A stretch of DNA of 64,000 nucleotides. Origin: Vibrio hibernica. Its GTDB lineage: Bacteria > Pseudomonadota > Gammaproteobacteria > Enterobacterales > Vibrionaceae. The stretch covers positions 1 through 64,000 of the forward strand of contig NZ_VHKO01000004.1 in NCBI RefSeq assembly GCF_015223435.1. The letters are read 5' to 3'. Below the pieces are notes generated by a model that had not been told where the DNA came from, did no database searches, and was given only the letters and a program-made list of their open reading frames with translations. This document shows, piece after piece, positions 16,297-26,444 of this stretch (position 1 is the stretch's first letter; every line of letters starts with the position of its first letter). The position numbers were made by a program, and so were the translations under genes.

Positions 16297-17490
16297 TTAG
16301 ATGATCTCCATTTCTTTACCAACAGCGATAAATGCATCAATCGCGCGATCCAATTGCTCACGACTATGAGCTGCTGACATTTGAGTACGAATACGAGCCT
16401 GACCTTTTGGTACAACAGGGAATGAGAAACCGACAACGTAAATTCCTTTTTCAAGCGCCCGCTCAGCAAACTCAGCAGCCACTTTTGCATCACCCAACAT
16501 AATAGGAATGATCGCGTGATCAGCGCCAGCCATCGTAAATCCAGCTTGTGTCATACGAGTGCGGAAATGCGTCGCGTTATCCCAAAGTTTTGCGCGTAAA
16601 TCACCGCTTTCAGCCAGTAAATCAATCACTCGAATAGACGCAGAAACGATTGCTGGAGCCACTGAATTTGAGAACAAGTAAGGACGAGAACGCTGACGTA
16701 ACCAGTCGATCACTTCTTTTTTACCCGCAGTGTAGCCACCTGAAGCACCGCCCATTGCTTTACCTAATGTGCCAGTGATCAAGTCGATACGGCCCATTAC
16801 GTTATTGTATTCGTGTGTGCCACGGCCATTTTCACCCATGAAACCTACCGCATGAGAATCATCAACCATCACAAGCGCGTTATATTTATCCGCTAAATCA
16901 CAGATGGCAGTTAAGTTTGCGACTACGCCATCCATTGAGAATACGCCATCAGTCACGATGAGTTTATGACGAGCACCGGCTTCATTAGCGGCAATCAACT
17001 GCTCTTCAAGTTCAGCCATATTGTTGTTGCTGTAACGGAAACGTTTTGCTTTACATAAGCGCACACCATCAATGATTGAAGCGTGGTTTAATGCATCAGA
17101 AATAATCGCATCTTCTGCGCCAAGAATGGTTTCAAATAAACCCGTATTGGCATCAAAACATGACGTATAAAGAATGGTATCTTCCATGCCTAAAAACTCA
17201 GAAAGTTTACGCTCTAACTCTTTATGTGAATCTTGTGTACCACAAATAAAACGAACCGACGCCATACCAAAACCATGCTCGTCCATCCCCTGTTTCGCCG
17301 CTTCAATAAGTGCAGGGTGATTGGCTAAGCCAAGATAGTTGTTAGCACAAAAATTCAGAACTTCTTCGCCTGTTGAGATGGATACTGCGGCCGCTTGAGC
17401 AGAAGTAATGATACGTTCAGATTTATATAGTCCTTCAGATTTAACTTCTTCTATCTGTTGGTTAATTTGATCGTAGAATGCAGAAGACAT
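16297..17490 (-). CDS. kbl: 2-amino-3-ketobutyrate coenzyme A ligase
   Basis: A 397-residue PLP-dependent alpha-oxoamine synthase family enzyme that cleaves 2-amino-3-ketobutyrate with CoA to glycine and acetyl-CoA. The PLP lysine lies in [10 protein letters not shown], with the family motifs [21 protein letters not shown] and [11 protein letters not shown]; the length matches E. coli Kbl (398). AAAGGAAATTCC before ATG 17490 is a good ribosome-binding site. It is first in the kbl-tdh operon, with tdh coupled at the stop. A LysR gene is transcribed divergently from 17675 and is a candidate regulator. Confidence 0.96.
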   Translation of the reverse strand: MSSAFYDQINQQIEEVKSEGLYKSERIITSAQAAAVSISTGEEVLNFCANNYLGLANHPALIEAAKQGMDEHGFGMASVRFICGTQDSHKELERKLSEFLGMEDTILYTSCFDANTGLFETILGAEDAIISDALNHASIIDGVRLCKAKRFRYSNNNMAELEEQLIAANEAGARHKLIVTDGVFSMDGVVANLTAICDLADKYNALVMVDDSHAVGFMGENGRGTHEYNNVMGRIDLITGTLGKAMGGASGGYTAGKKEVIDWLRQRSRPYLFSNSVAPAIVSASIRVIDLLAESGDLRAKLWDNATHFRTRMTQAGFTMAGADHAIIPIMLGDAKVAAEFAERALEKGIYVVGFSFPVVPKGQARIRTQMSAAHSREQLDRAIDAFIAVGKEMEII

Positions 17491-17674
17491 GGAATTTCCT
17501 TTTATAAATTCAACATTACAAGAAAAGTAAGTGTGCCAATATAATTTGGCGATAAACTTATTCTAGTTCATGTGAATAAAGACTATTATCCCTCCACATG
17601 GAAAAACATTAGTGATTCAAATTCACTAATCGAATTTACGGCTTCATGCAGCGATAACGAATAGGAAAATCACC

Positions 17675-18586
17675 ATGCTCAATTCTCAACTTATTTCCCT
17701 TCTTCCTGACCTAGCGACGTTCATTTTGGTCGTCAATAAAGGTAGCTTTACTGCCGCCGCCAAAGAATTAGGCGTTACCCCTTCGGCGTTAAGTAAACTC
17801 ATTACTCGGTTAGAGGCATCGTTATCAGTTAAATTATTTGAGCGAACAACTCGCACCTTACAAATCACCCAATCCGGGCAAAAAATTTATCAGCAATCTG
17901 TCGCGATGGTCAATGCCGCCCAACAAGCGGTTGATATTTCAAATGCAGAGCACTCTGAACCGGTGGGCACGATTACTGTTGCCGCGCCCAAGGCCTTTTT
18001 AAGCATTGTGTTACAACCTATCGTTACGCCATTTCTACAACGCTATCCCAATATAGAACTCAAACTTAAAGTTTCCGATGGGGATATTAGTATGCTTGAA
18101 CAAGGCATTGATATTATGTTTCGCTTAACCGATGCGCCTTATGAAAATTTAATTTCACGCGAATTAGGCAAAGTGAATTTGTCATTATGCGCCAGCCCTG
18201 AATACCTTGCGTTAAAAGGATTACCCACTCACCCGACAGATTTGATGCATCATGATTGTCTCTATCTTGGCGAAACCAAAACCGATCATATTTGGAATTT
18301 TTTTCGTGAAAATGAAACCCATACGATCCCAGTGTCAGGGCGTTACGCCGTAAACCATTCTCAAATGCGCTTAAATGGCGTCAAAGATGGATTAGGCATT
18401 GGTATTTTTCCCGACTTCGTTATCAAAGAAGCGGTTAAAAATGGGGAAGTCATTGAAGTTTTACAAGATTGGACGATTAAAGGAAACTATCACGGAGTCA
18501 TCGCGATGCAATACGCACCAAGCAAATACATGCCGGCGCGTTTGCGAGTATTCATTGATTATGCAATACAACATCTTCCTATTTAA
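17675..18586 (+). CDS. LysR-family regulator divergent from kbl-tdh
   Basis: A 303-residue LysR-type transcription factor. The winged helix at residues ~10-68 (FTAAAKELGVTPSALSKLIT and LFERTTRTLQIT) is followed by the effector domain from about residue 90. It belongs to the group with the KAFLSIVLQP / EYLALKGLPTHP pattern (CrgA/DsdC-like aliphatic LysR). AGGAAAATCACC precedes the ATG. Divergent placement 185 bp from kbl suggests control of threonine catabolism, but LysR proteins also act elsewhere and the ligand is unknown. Confidence 0.88.
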   Translation: MLNSQLISLLPDLATFILVVNKGSFTAAAKELGVTPSALSKLITRLEASLSVKLFERTTRTLQITQSGQKIYQQSVAMVNAAQQAVDISNAEHSEPVGTITVAAPKAFLSIVLQPIVTPFLQRYPNIELKLKVSDGDISMLEQGIDIMFRLTDAPYENLISRELGKVNLSLCASPEYLALKGLPTHPTDLMHHDCLYLGETKTDHIWNFFRENETHTIPVSGRYAVNHSQMRLNGVKDGLGIGIFPDFVIKEAVKNGEVIEVLQDWTIKGNYHGVIAMQYAPSKYMPARLRVFIDYAIQHLPI

Positions 18587-18652
18587 GGATAAAAATGACG
18601 TTGTTGCGCTCGATCTCTATAGATTTTTAATCACCTATAAACTCTCGATCAT

Positions 18653-19396
18653 CTATAACGTACAAAACTCTGCAATTGGATCATGACCACGAAGCGCTAA
18701 GAAATCTAGAAACTGACGAGGTGTATGAGTGATCACTTTATGACTTGGCATATCCACCTCATCGAGCAAAGGCGACACTTTTTCAAAATTACCAATATCC
18801 ATGCAAAAATGAGCATCAGAGCCAGTGGTAATGAACCCACCAATTTTTTTCACGACTCGCGCAATCTCAGCGCAACGTTGTTCGCTTCCGGCTCGACTGC
18901 CGCCTTTTAGAGATGAATTATTGAGTTCAATGGCAACATTATATTCTTTAGCGCACTGAGCCACCTTTTCAAAATCAAAATCATAGTTCGGGTTACCGAG
19001 ATGACCTAAGGCGTCGATTTTGCCGCTTTTAATAACATTAAGTAGCGCTTGAGTGTGGGATTCTTTATCCAGTGAGCGAAATACGGCTTCATGAAAACTG
19101 GCAATGATCCAATCAAGGTGCTCATACGAGCTTGGGTGTAAATCCACCTCACCTTCTGTATTCATAATGTTGGTTTCAACGCCTCGAATAATCGCAATAC
19201 CATCAATAAAACGCGGTAACACACGCTGATTATTAAAAAACCAATAATGCGGTGAACCCGGCATTGCAGAAGAATGATCGGTGGTGCAAAACATCGCTAA
19301 ACCACGCTCCTTTGCCACTTTTACATTTTCAATGAGAGTGCTGTAAGCATGCCCGCTAGCATAAGTATGAGTATGGGTATCCACTTTAATTTGCAT
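18653..19396 (-). CDS. ycdX: YcdX-type PHP-domain phosphatase
   Basis: A 247-residue PHP-superfamily metalloenzyme closely following E. coli YcdX in length and motif order: VDTHTHT (His8, His10), [27 protein letters not shown] and TTGSDAH, which supply the trinuclear metal site. YcdX has phosphatase activity in vitro and has been linked to swarming in E. coli. The start is ATG 19396, which has AAGGTGA at good spacing; an upstream GTG would add three residues. It is convergent with the LysR gene and divergent from the DUF3541-like gene. Confidence 0.87.
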   Translation of the reverse strand: MQIKVDTHTHTYASGHAYSTLIENVKVAKERGLAMFCTTDHSSAMPGSPHYWFFNNQRVLPRFIDGIAIIRGVETNIMNTEGEVDLHPSSYEHLDWIIASFHEAVFRSLDKESHTQALLNVIKSGKIDALGHLGNPNYDFDFEKVAQCAKEYNVAIELNNSSLKGGSRAGSEQRCAEIARVVKKIGGFITTGSDAHFCMDIGNFEKVSPLLDEVDMPSHKVITHTPRQFLDFLALRGHDPIAEFCTL

Positions 19397-19568
19397 ATCA
19401 ATCACCTTTCATTTTTTAATGTTATAACCATATCATTTATTGTAGGGAAGCACAGAATAAACGAATCCTAATGGTGCTAAATAACTCACCAAGATTTAAC
19501 ATAAATAAACTGCATTTATCATCAAGATAACCGACACTAACTGTATCGATATTAAACAAGGACTTGTT

Positions 19569-20693
19569 ATGTCTGCACTTTTTAAACGAAGCACACTAAC
19601 TATCGCTCTGCTTGGGCTTTCTCAACTCACCTTTGCTCCAACAAGCTTTGCCAAAGCAGCTGATATTGCGCCTACGTCTGCCTTACAATCGAAATACCAC
19701 GAAGATGCACAAATCATTCAATACACATTTGAAACCCAGCTTTATACCTTAAATGCCACTACTGCTGGCCATTATGGTTTGCGCTTATTTCGTCAAACGC
19801 TAGACCCTAAATACTCTGCCGCAGTTTGGTCTGATTTGGCTCGCGTCACCAGCACCTTAAGCTATATAGCCGATAATATTAATACGCCAGAGCAAGCCCA
19901 AAATTACGGACTAGAACAGCTAAAATATTATAAAAATAAAGACGGTGAACGTGCTCAGTTACGCTATAAAATAACCAAGAAACATCCAGAGTATATGCTG
20001 ATTGGGAATGATTTATTAAGCACCATGGCGAGAGCGAATGAATATGGCTTAAAGCATAAAGATGATGACAAACTCCGAAAATTATTACAAGAGTTCGACT
20101 TTACCCCGATGGCCACCGATCACGATATGATCCGAGCTTGGGCAGCGCAACAAGCCAACCAGGTTTATTGGTTACGTCAGCTAGGTGAACAAGATTTAGT
20201 TAGTGAATTCATTCAAGCCTTTAAGAGTACCTATCCAGATAGCCAAGACTCGCAACTCTCTGATCAACAATATGCCAATAAAATTTATGGCATGACGCAC
20301 ATTATTTTTGCTGCCTCTGAATATTATCAAAAGCAAATCAACCCTAAAGATAAAGAGTTTGATTGGATTTACACTTACTTCAGCAACAACATTGATACCA
20401 TTATCCAAAGAACTAAACATGACGTGATTGCAGAAGTTGGCATTAGCTTTTTATTAGCCAATCAACGGCATGATCCTGTGGTGGTAAAAGCACAAAAAGA
20501 CATTGCCAATGCGATAAATTTAGAACATGGCATGATCCCATCAACAGATGGCGACTTTGAAGTAGGCAAAGGAGAACATCGTAACGTATTGGCCGTAATG
20601 CTTTTAAATTGGCAAGGCGTAAATCAAGCACCGACGATTAAAAGCCAACCCGATGTATTTAAGAATCTACCCTATGGATTAATAAAAAAATAG
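19569..20693 (+). CDS. DUF3541-like exported protein
   Basis: A 374-residue protein with an N-terminal signal peptide (hydrophobic residues 9-24, cleavage near SFAKA). The mature part is helical, with the segments EYMLIGNDLLSTMARANEYG, GMTHIIFAASEYYQ and EVGISFLLANQR that I associate with the DUF3541 family of gammaproteobacteria. No catalytic motif is evident. It stands alone between ycdX (divergent) and azlCD (convergent), with a bidirectional terminator 3'. The function is unknown. Confidence 0.65.
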   Translation: MSALFKRSTLTIALLGLSQLTFAPTSFAKAADIAPTSALQSKYHEDAQIIQYTFETQLYTLNATTAGHYGLRLFRQTLDPKYSAAVWSDLARVTSTLSYIADNINTPEQAQNYGLEQLKYYKNKDGERAQLRYKITKKHPEYMLIGNDLLSTMARANEYGLKHKDDDKLRKLLQEFDFTPMATDHDMIRAWAAQQANQVYWLRQLGEQDLVSEFIQAFKSTYPDSQDSQLSDQQYANKIYGMTHIIFAASEYYQKQINPKDKEFDWIYTYFSNNIDTIIQRTKHDVIAEVGISFLLANQRHDPVVVKAQKDIANAINLEHGMIPSTDGDFEVGKGEHRNVLAVMLLNWQGVNQAPTIKSQPDVFKNLPYGLIKK

Positions 20694-20704
20694 AACCTAA
20701 AAAA

Positions 20705-20731
20705 ACTCAATGGGTCACTTATCCATTGAGT
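20705..20731. terminator. Bidirectional terminator
   Basis: ACTCAATGG (20705-20713) and CCATTGAGT (20723-20731) form a 9-bp stem. The minus-strand side continues with TTTTTT, so it is strongest for the azlCD transcript; the plus-strand side has a weaker TTTGATATT tail for the 374-residue gene. Confidence 0.8.
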
Positions 20732-20781
20732 TTGATATTCATAAATATAGATCGATGTAACCTGAATTCTGGATATTGAAT

Positions 20782-21093
20782 TTAAAGCCAAGCATTGAGC
20801 ACAAAAAAACATCCCATGCTGATCACTGTTGTTGCGATAACATTCTTCGTTTTCCAAGCAACCGTAGCCGCTATAATGGCAGCAATTAGGTAGGGATTAG
20901 ATAAAGATAACGCTAATTTATCATCATGTACAAATACGATTGGAGCCCAAATTGCGGTTAATACTGCAGGACTAGAATAACTCAATAAACGCTGCGCTTT
21001 GGCATTTAATTTGACAGGAAGTCTTGGTTCTAAAAATAAATAACGACTGAGAAAAACTACCACAGTCATCGCCAAGATAGACAATAAAATCAT
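20782..21093 (-). CDS. azlD: AzlD-family branched-chain amino acid exporter subunit
   Basis: A 103-residue inner-membrane protein with three to four hydrophobic helices (PF05437-type), the small partner of AzlC. Its ATG overlaps the azlC stop by four bases, the usual coupled arrangement. AzlCD/YgaZH pairs export branched-chain amino acids such as valine; the actual substrate here is inferred. A terminator lies 3' at 20705-20731. Confidence 0.85.
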   Translation of the reverse strand: MILLSILAMTVVVFLSRYLFLEPRLPVKLNAKAQRLLSYSSPAVLTAIWAPIVFVHDDKLALSLSNPYLIAAIIAATVAWKTKNVIATTVISMGCFFVLNAWL

Positions 21094-21821
21094 TGGCCTT
21101 CCTTCTTTTTATCCGCCGATAAATGGGAAGAGTTCACATCCATCAAATAACCACTTACCATTGCCAATAAACTGGCAATAATTAAGCTACCTTCGACCTT
21201 CCAATAACTTAGTAAAACAGACGAAACCAAAGCGACTACAACAGACACCAGAATAGGCACATTCTTAATAGTAGGAATAACAATTGCGATGAAAGTCGCT
21301 GCGACCGCAAACTCTAATCCCCATTGATTTAAGTTCGGTATTTGCTTACCAGCAACAATGCCAAATAAACTCGCAAGATTCCAAAAAAGATAGAAGCTTA
21401 ACCCTGCACCCAAGGCATACCAAGGATTAAATTCTTCTTTTTTTAGATGACCACATACTGCAAACAGCTCGTCTGTTAATAAAAAGCCAAGTGCCAAACG
21501 CCAACGGGTAGAAAGAGGGCTGATTTTTTCGCGCATCGAAACACCGTATAAAAAATGACGTGACGTAATGAAGAAGGTTGTCAGTAGCATCGTCCAAATG
21601 CCTACGTTGGCATCAAACATTCCCGTTGCGACTAGCTGTGCAGCGCCAGCAAATAAAATGGCTGACAAAGCTTGAGCTTCAAATGGCGTTAATCCAATAT
21701 CAACCGCATAAGAACCCGCGAGTAAACCCCACGGTAATACTGCCAAACTGAGTGGCAATATGGCAAGAGTTCCTCGCCATAACTGAGAACGCCGAGAATA
21801 TTGGGGCATGACGATATCCAT
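21090..21821 (-). CDS. azlC: AzlC-family branched-chain amino acid exporter subunit
   Basis: A 243-residue polytopic inner-membrane protein of the AzlC/YgaZ family, with the signatures ILPLSLAVLPWGLLAG, LFAGAAQLVA, RHFLYGVSMR and LLTDELFAV. It forms the large subunit of the export pair with AzlD. AGGA stands about ten bases before ATG 21821; MPQ at residue 5 is an alternative start. A separate TPR-protein gene lies 32 bp upstream on the same strand. Confidence 0.88.
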   Translation of the reverse strand: MDIVMPQYSRRSQLWRGTLAILPLSLAVLPWGLLAGSYAVDIGLTPFEAQALSAILFAGAAQLVATGMFDANVGIWTMLLTTFFITSRHFLYGVSMREKISPLSTRWRLALGFLLTDELFAVCGHLKKEEFNPWYALGAGLSFYLFWNLASLFGIVAGKQIPNLNQWGLEFAVAATFIAIVIPTIKNVPILVSVVVALVSSVLLSYWKVEGSLIIASLLAMVSGYLMDVNSSHLSADKKKEGQ

Positions 21822-21853
21822 AATGTCGTGATCCTGAGTAATTTCAATTAGGG

Positions 21854-22708
21854 TTAAGTGTTTTCACTCGGTTCAACAAGTTCATCAAAGCGTGGATTAC
21901 CTCTTAACAGCTCAAAATCAGGCTCTTCTGATGCTAACTCTCGTAATGAGTTGCTTGAATCTATCGCCAAAATCAAATCATTAATCGCCTGCTCTTCAGC
22001 CCCTAAACGCGAATAAGCACACGCTCGTTGATATAATGCATGACCATTACTATCATCCACTTCCAGTACGCGGTTACAGATACTTAATGCCCAGTGGTAT
22101 TCATTAATTTCCATTGCCGCATCAGCTTTATGCGTAAGCGCTTCAAGATCTCCGGGACGAATTTTCAAAATTTCATCATAAGTTTCAATCTGTTGTTCTG
22201 GCGTTTGAGCACTTTGAGCTCGTAACCATAAATTATGAACTTCATTTATGATTTCGATTTCTCGGTTATTTTCCGTAATGATTCTTGATTTACGTTTTAG
22301 ATCTCGCTCCAAAATGCTGAACTTTTTCTCATAAGACATGGTGATTTCGTTTAACCGTTTATCCGCCATTTCTTTCGTATTATGTTTAATTTCTTTCAGT
22401 GATTGCCAACCCACTAATGCGACTAAAGAAGCAACACCTGCAATAATATAGAAGAAATAAGTTACCGTAATATTAGAGTAATTCAATGATTTATCGGCAA
22501 CTGATAATTCTCTGTCGGTAATTTGAATAACTAAACGACGCTCTAGATCTTGTTGATCGGTGCGCAACGATTTCAGTTCATCGAGTACATAGCGCTCCAT
22601 CAATGGTTTTTCCATCATTGAGGTTTCAGAATATTTTTTAGGTTCATTCGCCACCGCTTGAAAGGTGATAAATAGAGAGAATAAAACAAACAGACAACGT
22701 GTGATCAT
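21854..22708 (-). CDS. Membrane-anchored TPR protein
   Basis: A 284-residue protein with a signal peptide (cleavage near AVA-N, residue ~20), a helical segment, a transmembrane helix at about residues 82-102 (VTYFFYIIAGVASLVALVGW), a charged coiled coil at ~105-165 and TPR repeats from ~175 to 255 (EQQIETYDEILKIRPGDLEA, HWALSICNRVLEVDDSNGHA). The TPR part should be cytoplasmic and serve as a protein-binding platform. The partner is unknown. Similar proteins are common in Vibrio genomes. Confidence 0.7.
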   Translation of the reverse strand: MITRCLFVLFSLFITFQAVANEPKKYSETSMMEKPLMERYVLDELKSLRTDQQDLERRLVIQITDRELSVADKSLNYSNITVTYFFYIIAGVASLVALVGWQSLKEIKHNTKEMADKRLNEITMSYEKKFSILERDLKRKSRIITENNREIEIINEVHNLWLRAQSAQTPEQQIETYDEILKIRPGDLEALTHKADAAMEINEYHWALSICNRVLEVDDSNGHALYQRACAYSRLGAEEQAINDLILAIDSSNSLRELASEEPDFELLRGNPRFDELVEPSENT

Positions 22709-22852
22709 ATTAACTTCCCTTTAATCATACATTGATGATTATTCATAATTTTTCTAGTCGTCAAACCTTAACATACCCAGACAAAAATCACATCGTATCA
22801 AAGGGGTTTGTATCTATATCCGTCCTTCTTTTTTAAGCATAAATAAAATAAA

Positions 22853-22880
22853 AAGGATTATCTTTTAATCGATAATCCTT
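22853..22880 (-). terminator. Terminator of the purine permease operon
   Basis: AAGGATTATC (22853-22862) and GATAATCCTT (22871-22880) give a perfect 10-bp stem with an 8-base loop, followed on the minus strand by TTTATTTTATTT. This is a strong intrinsic terminator 54 bases after the permease stop. Confidence 0.88.
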
Positions 22881-22933
22881 CCATTTTACTAAGTGGGCAT
22901 AACGTTGAATATATTTACCTATCGCTTCCCGAC

Positions 22934-24241
22934 TTAATGCCCTGCGACAATTTTAAAATAATAAATCATGGCTAATGCAATTAAATACACCGACCAATGA
23001 TCTTCCTTTATACGCCCTGTCGCCAACTTTAAGAAGGCATACACAACCAAAGCCGCTGCAATACCATTGCCTGAGTTAAAACTAAAAATAGTCATGGCAA
23101 TACAAACAAATGCAGGCAAATACTCCGTCAAGTCATCGTAATTAACTTTGCGCATCGACGTCATCATTGAAAAACCGATATAAACCAATACTGGCGCAGT
23201 CGCCACCGATGGGATCATGGTGGCAATAGGCGCTAAAAATAAGGTTAATGCAAATAATGCGGCGGTAACTATTCCGGTAAAGCCAGTTTGACCACCCGCC
23301 TCAACCCCAGCTGAGCTTTCAAGGTAGGTTGTTAATACAGGGCATGAAAATAACGCACCAAAGGTGGTTGCGGTAGAATCAACATGGAAATTCTTCTCTA
23401 TACCCGGTAAGTTGCCTTTTTCATCAAGATAGCCCGCTTGTGCACCCACCCCCAATAAAGTCCCTAGAGTAGAAAAGAAATCTGGAATAAAAAACGCGAG
23501 TAAGAAAGGAATATATTTAACATCTAACGCCCCTAAAACATCAAGCTTGAATGCCATGTCATTAATACTTTGCGGCATCGCTACCAATGAGCTCGGCCAT
23601 TTTGCTACACCAAATGCCAAACTAATTAAAGTGGTAATCAGGATGGCTAAGATGATCCCACCTTTTATCTTCCTTGCCGTGAAAAAAAGCACAAGAAAAA
23701 AGCCAGTAAACGCGAGTAATGCCGGCGTAGAAGTAAGATCGCCAAAATTGAGCACATTTTTATGCGCGTTTGCCACCACGATGCCAGCTTGTTTTAAACC
23801 AAGTAAAGCAATAAACAAACCTATCCCAACACCAACAGACACTTTTATACTATGTGGGATCACTCGAACGATGAAATCCCTAACTCCCAGAAATGACACC
23901 AGCATAAATAGCACGCCACTGATAAAGACAATGCCAGACGCAATAGGCAAAGGCACACCGCCGCCCACTAAAGTAAATGAGAAAATCGCGACACTGCCTA
24001 GCCCCGGACCTAAAACAAAAGGACGATTGGTGTACACTGCCATCGCAATAGTGGTGATCACCGTCATCAACACAGTAACCGTCATCGCTTCGGCAAAGAG
24101 TAATCCAGCTTTGCTCAGCATTCCAGGTACAACGGCAACAATATACGCCATCGTGGCAAATGTCGTGAATCCAGCAATCGTTTCTGTTTTAAAATCCGTT
24201 TTATTTTTATCAAATTCAAAATATTCTTTAATCTTTTGCAT
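22934..24241 (-). CDS. NCS2/AzgA-family purine permease
   Basis: A 435-residue polytopic permease of the AzgA/PbuG branch of nucleobase transporters, with the signatures FATMAYIVAVVPGML, GPGLGSVAIF and ATTFGALFSCPVLTTYLESSAG. It is expected to import adenine, guanine and/or hypoxanthine by proton symport. It begins 3 nt after the stop of the adenosine-deaminase-like gene, whose 3' end supplies AAGGAATAAGTC as ribosome-binding site, so transport and deamination are co-expressed. The exact base is not determined by sequence. Confidence 0.88.
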   Translation of the reverse strand: MQKIKEYFEFDKNKTDFKTETIAGFTTFATMAYIVAVVPGMLSKAGLLFAEAMTVTVLMTVITTIAMAVYTNRPFVLGPGLGSVAIFSFTLVGGGVPLPIASGIVFISGVLFMLVSFLGVRDFIVRVIPHSIKVSVGVGIGLFIALLGLKQAGIVVANAHKNVLNFGDLTSTPALLAFTGFFLVLFFTARKIKGGIILAILITTLISLAFGVAKWPSSLVAMPQSINDMAFKLDVLGALDVKYIPFLLAFFIPDFFSTLGTLLGVGAQAGYLDEKGNLPGIEKNFHVDSTATTFGALFSCPVLTTYLESSAGVEAGGQTGFTGIVTAALFALTLFLAPIATMIPSVATAPVLVYIGFSMMTSMRKVNYDDLTEYLPAFVCIAMTIFSFNSGNGIAAALVVYAFLKLATGRIKEDHWSVYLIALAMIYYFKIVAGH

Positions 24242-24244
24242 GAC

Positions 24245-25372
24245 TTATTCCTTGTCTTTAACCGAAAGGTTCGCAGTTACGGATCGATAAACGATTTGTT
24301 GTGATGCTGGTATTAATGGCGTGAAGTTCAATTGTTGATAGAGCTTGTCAAACTCCTGACTCCATTGCTTAACTAAACTTGTTATTGTTTCTGGCGGTAA
24401 CCAACTGGCATGTAAGCTATTAACCATAAAAGTCTTCAGGCTTAATACATCAAACCCAAATTCCTCCACCATAATGCGATAACAATTGGTCGTATCCGTG
24501 TTATGCATGTGCCAATCATCCGTACAGGGAATAATATTCAAACCAGCCAATGCCATCTCTTTTATTGGATGATTGTTGCTCCAATCTTGTGGGTTTGGCC
24601 ACTGATTCAAAAAATAAGTATTAGAAGGGACGACAGTGAATGGTATTTGTTGCTGGGCATATTTATGCATTAATTCAGGGTTATCAATAATACTGTAACC
24701 GTGATCAATTCGGTCAACACCAATCAATTCAATCCCCGTTTCAACATTACGCCAATGCAAACCAAATTCAGAACAATGAGCGGTGAGTTTATAACCATGG
24801 GATTGAGCTAAGCGGTACGCTTTCCAAAAATGTTCGACTGGCGCGTTATGTTCTTTATAGTCAATGCCGATACCAAGCACATAAGGGTGAGAATGCTCGA
24901 TCATGGCTTCAACCATTGCAACTGCTTCTTCTGGGGATTTTTCTCTATTAATCGATGGGATCAAACGAACCACAATGTCCCATTGTAACTTTGCCTGATC
25001 AATGGCCATCACTAAAGCTTGATTCACATCCGAATAGTTTAATTCGGTATCCGATGGATTCCAGAAGGTTTCAATATATTTCACCCCGCACTGATGAGCA
25101 TCTTCAGCCACTTCAAGCAAAACACGAGCATAATCTTCAGGCTGGCGCATTAATGTGTATAGAAGTGTCAGTGCGGCAATACCACCTTTGGTTGAACCTG
25201 TTTCTTGCTGATAAGCCCGATAATAGCTTTTTGCATCAAGCTCAGATAATGCCACATCATAACGATCAGCAAGATCCATCATCGTTTGCATGCGAACACC
25301 ACCAAGTAGATGGTAATGAATATCTGCTTTTGGCATTTTATTAATGAATTGAATTAGGGAAAGTGCGGTCAT
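24245..25372 (-). CDS. Adenosine/AMP-deaminase-family amidohydrolase
   Basis: A 375-residue metal-dependent amidohydrolase of the adenosine deaminase family. Visible metal and catalytic motifs are ADIHYH (His19, His21), TAHCSEFG (His plus catalytic Glu), RIDHGYSI (His) and PCTDDW (Asp-Asp). It differs from canonical Add (HAGE, NTDDP), so adenosine as substrate is not assured; another purine or purine nucleoside is likely, because it is coupled to a purine permease. The start is ATG 25372; a TTG four codons upstream is less probable. There is no strong Shine-Dalgarno sequence. Confidence 0.8.
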   Translation of the reverse strand: MTALSLIQFINKMPKADIHYHLLGGVRMQTMMDLADRYDVALSELDAKSYYRAYQQETGSTKGGIAALTLLYTLMRQPEDYARVLLEVAEDAHQCGVKYIETFWNPSDTELNYSDVNQALVMAIDQAKLQWDIVVRLIPSINREKSPEEAVAMVEAMIEHSHPYVLGIGIDYKEHNAPVEHFWKAYRLAQSHGYKLTAHCSEFGLHWRNVETGIELIGVDRIDHGYSIIDNPELMHKYAQQQIPFTVVPSNTYFLNQWPNPQDWSNNHPIKEMALAGLNIIPCTDDWHMHNTDTTNCYRIMVEEFGFDVLSLKTFMVNSLHASWLPPETITSLVKQWSQEFDKLYQQLNFTPLIPASQQIVYRSVTANLSVKDKE

Positions 25373-25497
25373 CACTGAAACCAAGTGGTAAGGAAACGTG
25401 ACTTAAGTGTGTCTCGTTTCATCTCTTCGGTGAAGTGCCTTTATTGATATGCCTATGCCAAAACAGCATAGGATTTAGGTTCTAAACTAAAATCAGA

Positions 25498-26406
25498 CTA
25501 CCGCGGTAATGTCCATCCGGCTTCTACTTGTTTATGCAAAGCTTGCCAGAATGATTCACCCACTTGAGATAACGCCGCTTGATGTCGATATAACCGCATT
25601 TGATAGGGCACACTCCAACGCTGTCTATCAAGAGCAATCAATTGTCCGTTTGCCAATTCAGCTGCAATCAAACAATCGGGTAACCATGCTACACCTTTGC
25701 CTCTTATCGCCATATCTTTATGCAATTGACACATCGAAGATTCAAAACAAGGTTGGCTTGCAAAACCCAATTCAGATCCGATATGACTTTCAATTAAACG
25801 TGCAGTATAGCTTTCTGCGGAATACCGTAGATAAGGAATCGCAACCTTAGTATCTGGTGTATATATGACCTCGCCTTGCTCATTCACACCAGACACCAAA
25901 ATGAACTCACCTTTACCAATACAAATGTTCTGAAATGGTGGTTGCAATAACGATAAAATATCAAACGCGAATAAAACGTCACACTGGCCTTCAACCAAAG
26001 ATTCAGTCGCAAAGTCTACTCTTAATACATCGACGCTATAAGCCAGTTCTTTCGGTAGGAAACCTTGTTCCATAAGATTCATCAATGTTGGTGAAGCCAA
26101 AGAATGTGGGGTAGAGATACGCAATGGGTTGAATACTGGCTGATTGATGCCTTGAAGCTGATTGATACCATGATCCAATTGTTGGATAAGATGACGAGCG
26201 GTAATACGAAATTGCTTACCTGCTGGCGTTAAACTTATAGGATGGGTCTCCCTATCGACCAGCTTTTGTCCCACCGCTTCTTCTAATGATTTGATATGTC
26301 GCCCAAACGCAGGCTGAGTGATGTGTCGCAGCTCGGCAGCCCGTGAAAAATTTTTTAAGTCACTTAACGCAATAAAATCTTGCAACCATTTGGTGTCTAA
26401 ATCCAT
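25498..26406 (-). CDS. LysR-family regulator, HypT/YjiE-like
   Basis: A 302-residue LysR-type regulator. The N-terminus KWLQDFIALSDLKNFSRAAE and TQPAFGRHIKSLEEA follow E. coli HypT (YjiE), the hypochlorite-responsive regulator, as do HLIQQLDHGINQLQG and the C-terminal GKGVAWLPDCLIA. HypT is activated by methionine oxidation in E. coli; whether this protein senses oxidants is inferred. It is transcribed in the same direction as the purine genes but has its own spacing of 125 bp, so it may be a separate unit. Confidence 0.8.
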   Translation of the reverse strand: MDLDTKWLQDFIALSDLKNFSRAAELRHITQPAFGRHIKSLEEAVGQKLVDRETHPISLTPAGKQFRITARHLIQQLDHGINQLQGINQPVFNPLRISTPHSLASPTLMNLMEQGFLPKELAYSVDVLRVDFATESLVEGQCDVLFAFDILSLLQPPFQNICIGKGEFILVSGVNEQGEVIYTPDTKVAIPYLRYSAESYTARLIESHIGSELGFASQPCFESSMCQLHKDMAIRGKGVAWLPDCLIAAELANGQLIALDRQRWSVPYQMRLYRHQAALSQVGESFWQALHKQVEAGWTLPR

Positions 26407-26444
26407 TTATATACCCATCAAATCGTTATCAGCAACATGAGACT

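Noticed and set aside
23547..24290. A long plus-strand open frame (247 codons) opposite the purine permease
   Set aside because: It is rich in Pro/Thr/Lys/Ile as expected for an antisense reading of a membrane-protein gene, has no homology that I can see and fully overlaps a clear conserved gene.
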